From a virus, in the IMG/VR virus record IMGVR_UViG_3300031997_000007, positions 1 to 64,000 of that record: 64,000 bases of DNA; one strand, given 5' to 3'. Shown here piece after piece: positions 22,796 through 34,200 of this stretch. Each line of letters begins with the position of its first letter. The stretch's first letter is position 1. The translations under genes and the position numbers were made by a program. Below the pieces are notes generated by a model. That model saw only the letters and a list, made by a program, of their open reading frames with translations, was not told where the DNA came from and did not search any database.

Positions 22796-24304
22796 ATGTT
22801 TCAAGCGATTAAGACCGACTATAGTCTTTTAACTGTAGGTACAGTAGTTGATACAAATGATCCTCAAGGTAGAGGTCGAATGAGAATATACTCAATGGCG
22901 TTAGGAGACCTACCAAACACCCCTATTGAAGATATACCGTGGTGTAGACAAGTTACTCCATTTGGAGGAGTTGTATCAACACCAGATACTATGAGTCGAG
23001 GACCACATAGTACAAGTACAACTACAGGCCCAGTTGCATATGGTATGTGGGGAGTTCCAAAAGTTGGTGCAATTGCAGTTATATCATGTCTGGATGGTGA
23101 TTCTGCAAATAGAATATGGTTAGGATGTATGCACCCTATGGCAACCGAACATACAATGCCACATGGTAGATATATAGAAAAAGAACTTGAAAAAGGAAAA
23201 GATGGAAAAAAAGGAAAAACAGTAATAGATGGACCGGTTTCATCTGCTGAACAACCGATTCAACCCCTATACGATAATTTACGTACTGCATTTAGCGGAA
23301 TTGCAGACGATATAATACATCAACAAAGTTTTGAATGGCAAACTCGTGCAATTGATACATCTGTTACTGGATTATCACAGGAAGTCATTGATACTAAACA
23401 AATGCTATCTCAAAAACCGGATATAAAAAGTGGATATAAATCATCAAGAATAAATCCTGACCTTAAAGTACCTAATGCACCTAAAGTAAATTTTGATCCT
23501 CAAATTTATTCATGGACATCTCCAGGGTTTCATGCAGTATCAATGGAAGATAGTCCTGATAACTGTAGACTGAAAATTAGAACAGCCTCAGGTCATCAAA
23601 TCATAATGGATGATACTAATGAACGAATATATATCTCAACAGCTGAAGGTGCAAATTGGATTGAATTTGATCAAGACGGTACAATTGATGTGTACGCAAC
23701 ACATAATGTATCAATTCACTCTGCTGATGATATAAATCTTACATCCGCTAAATCTATTAGGTTAACGGCTGGAACATCTATTCATCTGGCTGCAACCGAA
23801 GAAGTAAGATCAACGAGTGGTAAAGAAACTCATATATTAGCCAATACTAATTTACGAATACAATCAGTAGATAAATTTTTTCAAGAGGCAGGTGATACAA
23901 TTGATATAACATCGGGTACAGATACTAACTTAACTGTTAACGCTGTACTTAACATATTATCTATAGATAATACTAATTTAACTGTTAATAGTGTACTTAA
24001 CATATTATCTACAGACGCCACTAAAATTACTGCTGATGGATTAAACTTACGTGGCGGGGGTTCGATAAAACAAACTGCAGGGAGAATAGATCTTAATGGA
24101 CCAGCAGCAGATAAGGCTGCAGAAGCTGCAGAAGCTGCTCCTGCTAAAACAATAGCGGCGTTTTTAACTAATAGAATACCTAATCATGAACCATGGGGCA
24201 GAACTGGTACAAAAGATGATTATACACATGTTCCTAAGTATCCGTATAAAAGTGATGAAATTGGTAGAGATTATAAAAAACGAAATCCTAACTGGAAACG
24301 GTAA
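22796..24304 (+). CDS. 5: Central baseplate spike (gp5/VgrG-like, no lysozyme)
   Basis: 502 residues from the ATG at 22796, chosen because AGGAG lies 11 bases upstream and it follows the previous stop by one base. Residues about 10-110 are the OB-fold domain (VGTVVDTNDPQGRGRMRIYSMA, WCRQVTPFGG). A linker follows, then from about 250 the needle: LKIRTASGHQIIMDD, then repeated strands of the gp5C/VgrG beta-helix (SADDINLTSAKSIRLTAGTSI). No lysozyme domain lies between them, unlike T4 gp5. The tail is Ala-rich and charged. It should form the trimeric membrane-piercing needle. Confidence 0.88.
   Translation: MFQAIKTDYSLLTVGTVVDTNDPQGRGRMRIYSMALGDLPNTPIEDIPWCRQVTPFGGVVSTPDTMSRGPHSTSTTTGPVAYGMWGVPKVGAIAVISCLDGDSANRIWLGCMHPMATEHTMPHGRYIEKELEKGKDGKKGKTVIDGPVSSAEQPIQPLYDNLRTAFSGIADDIIHQQSFEWQTRAIDTSVTGLSQEVIDTKQMLSQKPDIKSGYKSSRINPDLKVPNAPKVNFDPQIYSWTSPGFHAVSMEDSPDNCRLKIRTASGHQIIMDDTNERIYISTAEGANWIEFDQDGTIDVYATHNVSIHSADDINLTSAKSIRLTAGTSIHLAATEEVRSTSGKETHILANTNLRIQSVDKFFQEAGDTIDITSGTDTNLTVNAVLNILSIDNTNLTVNSVLNILSTDATKITADGLNLRGGGSIKQTAGRIDLNGPAADKAAEAAEAAPAKTIAAFLTNRIPNHEPWGRTGTKDDYTHVPKYPYKSDEIGRDYKKRNPNWKR
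23934..24029 (+). repeat. 48-bp tandem duplication in the spike beta-helix
   Basis: Two consecutive 48-base units encode TNLTVNAVLNILSIDN and TNLTVNSVLNILSTDA. The identity at DNA level is high, so this looks like a recent lengthening of the needle by two strands. Confidence 0.85.
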
Positions 24305-24324
24305 TTATAAAATACTAACAATAT

Positions 24325-24332
24325 TATAAATA
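24325..24332 (+). promoter_or_regulatory. T4-type late promoter of the gp25 gene
   Basis: Exact TATAAATA on the plus strand, 23 bases before the ATG at 24355. Confidence 0.75.
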
Positions 24333-24354
24333 TTAAAAAACATTTAAGGTTATT

Positions 24355-24813
24355 ATGGCATTATATACAGGATTTTCCTCATTAGATTTTTCAAAAGGTA
24401 TTTCAAGATCTGGATTATTCCCATCGCTTAACACAATGGGATATTGTTCACCTTTGCCTAACGCTCCTAAAGTACATATACCGGGTAATAATACGTTAAT
24501 ATTGACTGATATAAAATTAGTTGAACGAAATATACTAAATCATATATTTACTAAAAAAGGAACTAGAGTAATGATGCCGAATTTTGGTACAACTATTCCA
24601 AGTATGGTATTTGAACCGTTAGATGAATATGTAATAGAATCAGTTCGATCTGATGTCGAAAGTGTTGTGGCTTATGATCCTAGGGTTAGATTAGTAACAA
24701 TAACAGTAGTACCTAATTACGATACTAATAGTTTGTCTGTGTCTTTAATGTTACAATATATTGAACTGAATGTAACACAAGGTATGAATTTTAATATTGA
24801 ATTTACACAATAG
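24355..24813 (+). CDS. 25: Baseplate wedge subunit (gp25/GPW family)
   Basis: 152 residues. The gp25-like lysozyme-fold core is clear: DIKLVERNILNHIFTKKGTRVMMPNFGTTIPSMVFEPLDEY (residues about 58-98), then VESVVAYDPRVRLVTITVVP. gp25 is the sheath initiator of the baseplate wedge, conserved from phages to type VI secretion. It lies just before the gp6-type gene, as in many contractile tails. Confidence 0.92.
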   Translation: MALYTGFSSLDFSKGISRSGLFPSLNTMGYCSPLPNAPKVHIPGNNTLILTDIKLVERNILNHIFTKKGTRVMMPNFGTTIPSMVFEPLDEYVIESVRSDVESVVAYDPRVRLVTITVVPNYDTNSLSVSLMLQYIELNVTQGMNFNIEFTQ

Positions 24814-24937
24814 ATATAGTTACAATAAGTATTTAATACTATAATCTGGTATTTAGTTATAACTATTTAATTGTATACTACCTAACTTATTAAATAATAA
24901 CTACTCGGTTAAATATGTCATATATTCTTCTTTGGAT

Positions 24938-24995
24938 ATAATGATAAAGGTTCAAACATATTTTAATATAAATATATTTGAACCTTTATCATTAT
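24938..24995 (+). other. Long inverted repeat with a late promoter in its loop
   Basis: Perfect 19-bp arms (24938-24956 and 24977-24995; outer sequence ATAATGATAAAGGTTCAAA) extend by one mismatch and six more pairs to a 6-base loop. The exact octamer TATAAATA sits at 24967-24974, inside the inner arm. There is no T run after it. The element lies in the 232-base gap between the gp25 and gp6 genes. Read-through RNA would form a 25-pair hairpin, while RNA starting from the internal promoter would contain only the 3' arm. Confidence 0.8.
24967..24974 (+). promoter_or_regulatory. T4-type late promoter of the gp6-type gene
   Basis: Exact TATAAATA on the plus strand, 72 bases upstream of the ATG at 25046, within the inverted repeat. 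Confidence 0.65.
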
Positions 24996-25045
24996 ATCAC
25001 AAGTTAATGATAATATCAATAATATTTATTAAGGTAATCGGTACA

Positions 25046-28000
25046 ATGAGCAGACAAATATCACAAGCAGAAGGTTGGGAACAAGTATATAAAGCATATC
25101 AACAGATTAATTTTTCTGCATTTGATTTCGCAACTGTAAAACAAGCTCTAATTGACTACTTCAAATTATTTCATCCTGAATTTAATAATTATATTGAAAC
25201 TGACGAGTTTATAATGATAATTGAAGCTCTAAGTTACATTTCAGAGCTTTATGCATATCGGTTAGATGTCGTAGCACACGAAAATTTATTACCGACTGCT
25301 CAACGAAAAGATAGTGTTCTACGGCTTGCTAAGCTAATTTCATATGCACCATCAAGAAACATACCTGGACGAGGATTAGTTAAAATTGTATCAATATCAA
25401 CAACCGAGGATGTAATTGATTCAAATGGAAATAATCTTGCAAATAAAACCATAAATTGGAATGATATACTTAATTCAAATTGGAAAGAACAATTTATATT
25501 AGTATTAAATAGAGCTTTAAAACAAAACTTTGGCACGGTTTTACCAAATGATCGAGTTCAAGTACAAGATCAAATATTTGAATTATATACATTAAATAAT
25601 ATACCGTTAACAAACAGTGTTATTAAATATACTACTACTGTTGCAAGTAATACTATACCTATGGAATTAGTTTCATCTGATATTAGTACATCTGGTCCGT
25701 ACGAACATCGCCCAGAAGTTGATGCACCGTTTAATATATTATACGGATCAGACGGTTTAAGTGATAACTCTAATATGACTGGATTTTTTATTTTAACAAA
25801 ACAAGGTCAACTCCAAAAACAAACAGCTACATTTGATGGAATAACCCCAAATCAAACATATGATGTTCTTATTAATAATATAAATGATACAGATGTTTGG
25901 GTGAATAATGTTAACACGAATACAAGATCTATACTCGATAATAAAACAGTAAAATATATACGTTCCGGAGAATGGGAAGAGGTTGATGTAGCGTATGCTT
26001 ATAATATAATATTTAATACGAATAGTAATCGAAATAAATATGAAGTTGAAACACTACAAAATGATAATATTAGAATTATATTTGGTGATGGTGAATTTTC
26101 TAACACTCCTAATGGTGATTTTGATATTTGGTATAGAACTTCTAATAATAGTGCTATTACAATACCGCCTACAGCTATTTTAAATCTTGAATCTAATTTT
26201 ACTTATATTAATAATAATAATACAATACACACATTATTATTTACGTTTTCATTAACAACTCCGATTCAAAACGCTGCACCGTCTGAAGATATAGAGCATA
26301 TTAGAAAAATGGCTCCAGCCGTTTATTATTCTCAAGATCGTATGGTTAACGGTCCAGATTATAATTCATATATGTTACAAGATCAAACAATTTTAAAGCT
26401 TAAATCGATTAATCGTAGTTTTGCCGGCGAATCTCAATATATGCATTGGTATGACGCGAGTAATACATATGCAAATGTAAAAATATTTGGTGATGATCTA
26501 TCTTTATATTATACAGAATCAATTCAACAATTAATAGATATACCTAATAACATCGCAGCGGTGACAGTAATTAATAATTATGTAGAACCGTTATTATCAA
26601 ATATATTCACTTATATAGATAGAACTGTTAATTATTATTCAAATCCTTCTCGTAGATACTTTACCGAAGATGAAAAACAATCTTTTATTTATGGATATAT
26701 GGGTGAAATGTATTATCTAACTGTATTCAACCCACCTAATCCACAATTTCCGGTTGGTTTGAAATATATATCAACTGGAACTACAACCGGTGTATGGACT
26801 CCAAGATTCATACACAATACCTTAGATATGAATTGGGATATATTAATTAATAGAGAAATAGTTGGATTAATAACTATATGGAACGTGAAGTATAAAATGA
26901 CAGATATAAGTGTTGAGAGTCCTACAACTAAATTCTGGTATAATAATAATTTAAAAGTTGTAAATTATGAAACCCTAAATTCTCAATATGATACAATTAC
27001 GTTATTAAAAGCTAACCTTGGTAATAAACGAGTAATTGGTGATACTAATATATTAAGCTCAGATCTTGATTTAGTTGTTATTGGGCAACCAGTGTTTGAT
27101 AGTAATATACAACTTAACGGATTATCTGATGAACGTAAATTACACGTTGTTTCACCTGATGTTAATAACGACGGATTACCAGATAATGTTACATTGTATG
27201 AAATTATGAATAACACTAAAACTGTAACACATAATATTGTGTTAAATTATGATTATTATTTTTTGGTTAGTGATATAATAGTAACTGGTAATGTTAATAA
27301 TTCTATAACATATACAACCGATGGTAATATTATTACTAATAGTATACATGTTATCGACTTAGCTAGTAATACAAGTGTTACAGTTTCTATAAGTGACTAT
27401 GTATATTTTTATAGATCTAATCAAAATATTGAGTGGTCGGCTGTTGAGGGTACTGTCGATACTATTAACAATTGGTTAGCGGATATTAATAATATTAATT
27501 ATAAAAGGTTACCTGGTAGATACGGTTTAAATTTCTTATGGTTACATAAAACTCCAAGATATCATTTAGTTGACCCAAATGTAACTAATATAATTGATTC
27601 ATTTATTATAACACGAGGACATTATCTTAATGTACGAGAATGGTTAGATGGGAATATAACTCAAGTACCGACACCTCCGACCCCACAAGAATTAAAAACA
27701 TCATATCAGCAATTAACCGCAAGTAAAATGATATCTGATACGTTGATATTACATCCAGGTGTTTTTAAAATTATATTCGGTCCTTTTGCAATACCTCAAT
27801 TACAAGCAAAATTTGTATTAGTACAATCAACTAATTCAATTATGACAATAAATCAGATTAAATTAAATGTAGTTGAATCGATTAGATCATTTTTTGATAT
27901 AAATAATTGGGATTTTGGATATAATTTTAATTTTACCGAATTAGTCTCTAAAATTCATTATGATCTTAACTATAATATCGATACCGTCGTATTGGTTCCG

Positions 28001-28135
28001 TTATATGAACAAAATTTATTTGGGGATTTATTTCAAGTAAGTGCTAAAGAAAATGAAATATTAATACCAAGCATATCGACTGATAGTATTGAAGTAGTTA
28101 GATCGTTAAATCATAATAATATAAGACAGGCATAA
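25046..28135 (+). CDS. 6: Baseplate wedge protein (gp6/J-like)
   Basis: 1029 residues from ATG 25046; the frame extends to 24932, but that would begin inside the inverted repeat with a non-conserved leader, while MSRQISQAEGWEQVYKAY is a normal start after AAGGT. The N-terminal YETDEFIMIIEALSYISELYAYRLDVVAHENLLPTAQRKDSVLRLAKLISYAPS region (about 45-105, cited in parts) matches gp6-type wedge proteins. EDIEHIRKMAPAVYYSQDRMVNGPDYNSYM is the baseplate J-like core. gp6 forms the ring that holds the wedges. It is larger than T4 gp6 (660). Confidence 0.85.
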   Translation: MSRQISQAEGWEQVYKAYQQINFSAFDFATVKQALIDYFKLFHPEFNNYIETDEFIMIIEALSYISELYAYRLDVVAHENLLPTAQRKDSVLRLAKLISYAPSRNIPGRGLVKIVSISTTEDVIDSNGNNLANKTINWNDILNSNWKEQFILVLNRALKQNFGTVLPNDRVQVQDQIFELYTLNNIPLTNSVIKYTTTVASNTIPMELVSSDISTSGPYEHRPEVDAPFNILYGSDGLSDNSNMTGFFILTKQGQLQKQTATFDGITPNQTYDVLINNINDTDVWVNNVNTNTRSILDNKTVKYIRSGEWEEVDVAYAYNIIFNTNSNRNKYEVETLQNDNIRIIFGDGEFSNTPNGDFDIWYRTSNNSAITIPPTAILNLESNFTYINNNNTIHTLLFTFSLTTPIQNAAPSEDIEHIRKMAPAVYYSQDRMVNGPDYNSYMLQDQTILKLKSINRSFAGESQYMHWYDASNTYANVKIFGDDLSLYYTESIQQLIDIPNNIAAVTVINNYVEPLLSNIFTYIDRTVNYYSNPSRRYFTEDEKQSFIYGYMGEMYYLTVFNPPNPQFPVGLKYISTGTTTGVWTPRFIHNTLDMNWDILINREIVGLITIWNVKYKMTDISVESPTTKFWYNNNLKVVNYETLNSQYDTITLLKANLGNKRVIGDTNILSSDLDLVVIGQPVFDSNIQLNGLSDERKLHVVSPDVNNDGLPDNVTLYEIMNNTKTVTHNIVLNYDYYFLVSDIIVTGNVNNSITYTTDGNIITNSIHVIDLASNTSVTVSISDYVYFYRSNQNIEWSAVEGTVDTINNWLADINNINYKRLPGRYGLNFLWLHKTPRYHLVDPNVTNIIDSFIITRGHYLNVREWLDGNITQVPTPPTPQELKTSYQQLTASKMISDTLILHPGVFKIIFGPFAIPQLQAKFVLVQSTNSIMTINQIKLNVVESIRSFFDINNWDFGYNFNFTELVSKIHYDLNYNIDTVVLVPLYEQNLFGDLFQVSAKENEILIPSISTDSIEVVRSLNHNNIRQA

Positions 28136-28224
28136 TATGTATATAATATCTCGCCTGTGATTTTGCAGTATAATGTTTTTAATAAATAGTATTATATCCA
28201 AAATACAGGTAGAGAGTATTTATT

Positions 28225-31200
28225 ATGACAGATAACTTTGATTATCGCAAACCACGAATTCAAATTGAAGAGTTATTTCCTGATATTTTTAAATCCGATA
28301 TAAATGTATCTGTTTTAAATAATGCAGAAAATAGACTATTCACTAAACCCGATACTATTCATGTAAGTGGGTCAATAGGTAGAAAAAACCCTAGTATACC
28401 TAATACCAATAGAGTTGTTGAAAATTCACCTCACAGACAGGCGTGGCAGTTACAACCGTTACTGTATTCAAAAATTGCGACAGTAGATCATATAACCGCA
28501 TATTACGATATTTTAAATAAATTAAAACATCTCGGAGTTGATATTAACTCATTACCAAAATGGGGTAATACACTTCAGTTTAATTATGCACCACCTATTA
28601 ATATAGATAAGTTAACTAATTATAGCAATTATTATTGGTATGATGTAAATAGTAATTCACAACCACAATACATTACAATTGAAAATCAATTTAATACTGT
28701 TAATTCAAAAATTATTGAATTACGTAGATATTATAATGAAAAAGTATCTACCGGCACCCCTACCGCAGAATTAAAATTAATTCAAAATACAATTATTCAA
28801 TATTTTACTTTACAACAACAACTTCGAAATAAACATGTTGGGTTTGATGTAATGTTGTGGGACGATAATGGTGGAGATTGGGATCCGTTAAGTGATTGGA
28901 TAACGGCAGGTATTGATAATACTCATCACGTTATTCCTGTTATTGCACCTCAAGGTGTAACTGAATGGGATACTGATAATACAGATATGTTAAATTTATG
29001 GTCACTAGAGAATATGTGGGTTCATGAGTCAGATCTACCACATACCGCTGTAGGTATTCAAGCAACAATGCCTATCATTGAATATAATGCAAATTTAGAA
29101 ATAAATGAGTGGACATTTACAAAACATAATTGGTTATATAGAAAAAATTTAACTAGTGATTGGATAAGTGTTGATGTTGAACCAACAGTTAATGAAATTA
29201 ATATACGCTGTAATATTGTTGATATATCTATAGATTCTAAGTATATTTTATTACCACTTTCAACCGGAGATAATATATTTGTTATCGCAGGTGATAAAAC
29301 GGCTCTATTTGTAAACGGTTATAGATTTGTTATATCTGCTACTCATATAAATGATGGAGTTAAAATTACTCAACAATCGCGTTTATCAACAAACGGTTTA
29401 TATACTTTAGTATATGTAAACGAACCGGTGTTTATCGAACCAGCGAGGGTACCATTAGTAGTACCTTATAATTCAAAAGAATATTTAGGATATGATGTTA
29501 AATTTGGTGTTATATTACAACTTACTACAACTAGCTTAGGTGATAGTTGGTGTGGTTGTTTTGTTCATTGGATGTGGAATGGAACAAACGCCGTGGTTCC
29601 GGTAAATCATCAACTTCCAAATATTCATCAACAACGATATATTACAATAATAACATTCGATGGGTTTGATGTTGGACCGTTTGATACTGGCCTCGAACAA
29701 GAACGTAGTACTGATGGTATGTTTATTGTTGAAAATACAATTGTTAATCCACAAACAATACACCCTATAACGCATGTAGTTACTATTAATAATATTACAA
29801 TGTATTTAAATAACAGTGTATATTATTCTACATATGCTGAAGTACCGATTGATATATCAAGTGATGTTAATACATTTAATTATTTGTATGGATTAGATGA
29901 TCTACAAGTTTATGTTAACGGCATTAGACAGTATGGTACATATGAAGAATTTAAAACAAATAGTATATATGCTAATGCTATATTATTTTTTAATAAATTA
30001 AAATCAGGCGATATTGTTCAAATGAGATCAGGAGCTGCTTGCAGTTTAGATGTTGGTAGGGAAATTATATGGGTGCAAGACGATCAAAATAATATTACCC
30101 AACGTAGCTTAATTAGATATAAAAAACACGAACAAGTAAAATCTCAACATACCCAATATCCACTTTTTGATATCTACAACGTTGATAAAACAACCGCGTA
30201 TCAAGCTAATTGTATATTTAAATATCAAGAATTAGTTACTAACCTAGTTGATAGTAGAGTCAATATGAGAATAACTATGTTAGATAAAGAACGTAATTAT
30301 ATATTTCAACAATTATTATTAAATGCTGATACTGAAGAAATGTATTGTTATAAAAATTATGATACAGTTTCAACAGATAATCCTGAAGGATTACAAACAA
30401 TTTGGCAAAAAGGTATTAATAATGAAGAATATGTACCTAGATATGTAAATGAATATAGATTAGCGGACGGTGATACTTATCTTGATCCTACTGGTAATAC
30501 TCATACTACAATATTACCAATTGATGATCCTACAGGTGCATGGGAAATACCAGATCAATTATATTTTAACGCTCAACATGAAAATAGAGCTACTGTTTCA
30601 TATATAGAACTTTATAAGCATTTTACTACTATTATTAACAATCAACCAATACCCAAATTTACATTTGGTAATACTCAAGTACCGTTTAATTTCATAATTC
30701 AACAAGATCAATTTAAATTGTTAGATGCTATTAATTATTACGAAGGTGGTACTATTAAAGAACATAATGGTTGTTATGATACATTCTTATCTACACTGTA
30801 TCAAGAATTAATTACAACTCCTACGTTAATAAAATATGCACTAAAACAATATGAAAATAATATTTTATTAATTAAAGAAATGTTTATTAAAAATCTTCCT
30901 GAAATTATATCGAACACCTCACCTAGTGCTATTGTGAATTTACAACAATATATTATTAATCATATAATATTGAATATACAAAGTAATGATAATTTAACAT
31001 ATGTATTTAGTGATACTACTGCATACGATGCGAATACAAATACTGGTATGCCAAATTGGATTGTAACATTACCAATTTTACAATTAACAGCTAGTCATGA
31101 ACCACAATTATTAATTGATAATAAACTTGGATTGTATCATATTATTCATCACGATGGACATTTTTCTAATAATAAATTTACAGATACCGATATTAAATAT

Positions 31201-34200
31201 ATTATAACTCGCATATTAAAAAAGAATGGAACATCTGGTACGGGAGCTAAACCCAATTTAAACGGATTAACTAATGGTGTATTCTGGTATGATAAAAATA
31301 CTAAACAATTATGGAAATATACTGTAATTGCGATACAATCTACTGTACCCTCAATATCAACACCTATTGGTGTATATTGGTACAATAATATTACTGATAC
31401 GTTGTACGTTAGAGCTAATACTACTACATTCGGGTGGGATATAGAACCAAATCATATTCGAGCATGGCAATTAGTTGATATTAATTTAATTATATCTAAA
31501 ACATTGTTGACGATAGAACAAAAATTATATAGTAAATGTGAAAATATAACTTCATTAAAAATCGATTATTCAAATATATATCACACTGATGAAGAAGCTA
31601 CAAAGTATATTTCATACTTACATGATGAATATATTAAATACACAAAAGAACATAACCTTAATATATTTTATACTGATTTTAATATTAGTAATGCATGGAC
31701 ATGGAATTATACTGAATTTCCAAATTTACCGAGTATCACCGTTAATAGACCAAATATTAGTAATAAATGGGGATCAAGATGGTATACTATTTATACTGAA
31801 TTATATGGGACTCCATATCCACATCTTGAACCTTGGAAACTACAAGGGTATACTAAAAAACCTACAAATTGGGATCATTTATATGCTAATACTTCAAATG
31901 GAGGTAGATGGTCTTCTGTTATGTGGGAAAATATTAAAATAGGAAATATAGTAGGTGTTGAACCTCAATTAACATCAATTATACCCGTGTATAATAATAG
32001 ACTCAGTGTTAATATATCTGGTATAACTATAGGTAATTATGCACCTGATGATTTATTACCACCGCATGTATCTGACGCTATATTACAACAATATACTATA
32101 ACATCATATGGTTCTTTTACTCCGGCAATACAAAATGCAATATCAGCAAATTACGCGTTTGGACAACAAGGACCAACAGAACGGTTGTGGAGAGAATCGT
32201 CGAATTACAGATATAGTATATTAATTGCTACTTTTAGAATGCAACCTATTAGATTTATACAACAAACATTCGGTTTTGAATTCTATGAAATTAACAAATT
32301 ACAAATTGAAAAACAGACTAAAAAAGTAGTATCACATAAAGACGTTGTATTTCATGGAATGGTAATAAACGGAACAACTCAAACTCGATCTATTAATGGA
32401 CTAAATCAATGGTATATTAACGCAATAAGATCAAAAGGATATGATATTTACATATCTGATTTTATAATAATGTGGAAAGATTGGGATTTAAAAATTACAT
32501 ACCAAACTGATTCTGTTATTAATTCAAAATCATTATCGGTTAATACTGATTTTTATCAAATAGAAAATCAAGATTATACTACTTATATGAAAAAATCTTC
32601 TGGTGCTTTTAACAATTGGTTAAATTCAATAATAGTATCGTTATATAAAACCGGTACAGTTGCTCATTCGAATACTCATATACAAATACCTTCAGATACT
32701 GGTAGTGATTGGCAGTTCCGTTTAGATGTACCTATTAATCCTGGTGCTGATCTTAATGTATATGATGTAAATGTTTATAATATTGTAAGTGTAAATGATA
32801 TAACCAATGAAATAACTATTCATAAAACATCTCCTTGGATTGACGGTACTCAAATTTATATTAATTCTAATATAAAAACTATTAAATATGGTGCTCCTTA
32901 CTTTATAATATCTGAAACACCTACTACATTTAAATTAGCATCTGGTTATGTCGATGGTGTGGCGAGAAACAACGATATACTCGTGTATGATACGTTAAAA
33001 CACACAATAACATTAAATGGTGATGTATCCCCTACGAACCCACGTGATCTTGATCTATGGTCATATACTAATACTAATACAGGACTTCAAACTTTTAAAC
33101 AATATCATAAATTGAGTAAAACATGGCAATTATATAGTTCGAGTAGTCATATATTCAGAATGCATAATGATACACGAGCGGATAATTTAAAAATGTATTA
33201 TAATGACATATTATTAATTGAAAATACCGATTATGTAATATTTCCAAACGGGTGGGTGCAAGTTCTTAATGGTTTAAACTTTAATCCAACTCAACCAACA
33301 TTAACTGTTCGTTTACTATTAACTACAAATATACAAATATATGAACAATATAATACATTCTATTCATTAAATCGAGCAAATTGTAATATTAACTGGACAC
33401 ATTACGCTGTTAATAAGAGTAGGGTATTATCAATTAGTTTTCCAACAATAATAACTGGAGTACAAAATGTAATTAACTTTATTGATGGTTATTCAGCATA
33501 TTTAAAAGATCAAGGTTTTGTTTTTAACGATTATTATAGAACAAGTATTGATACTGAAACTGGGTTATTAATCAGTTGGCAAACAGAAATTGAAAAATTT
33601 ATTGATAAGGCATGGAGAGGATTTAATACAAAATTTGATACTAAAACACAACAACTTATTAAAGTATATGATTCATACGAAATCAATCCGTTTAAATACG
33701 ATATTTGGATAACACCGAGACTAGGTATTATTTCAAATATAATATCTGGACCATTTGTAGATATATTAACACAACCTATAGTGTATGATCAATATGGTGT
33801 ACCAATATTAACTATTGATAATTTAAAAATATTTAGAGAAGATAATTTAACTTATATAGTATACCCTAAACCTGAAACTGTACCTTTTGAAAAAACATTT
33901 TTACATATAGGTGGTATGCACTTGTTTAGTGATGTGTACGAACATGTTGTTGCATTTAATAACTACACTATTGATGGAAAATTAGTGTACGATCCGTATA
34001 TCGGATTAAATATTAGTAAAATACATACTAGTTTTGATAAACATTATGAACGTACATGTCGTCCAAATTTAGGTGGGTACTTTTTACACGATGGCAAAAT
34101 GATTGAAAATATTGAAGCATCTGCTTCACATTTACAAAAATATTATGATGTGTATACAGCTGACGAAACCGCTAATCACATTGAATATGCTCGTAAATTG

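Noticed and set aside
24938-24995. Terminal inverted repeats of a mobile element
   Set aside because: Arms are only 20 bases apart, with no transposase and no target duplication seen.
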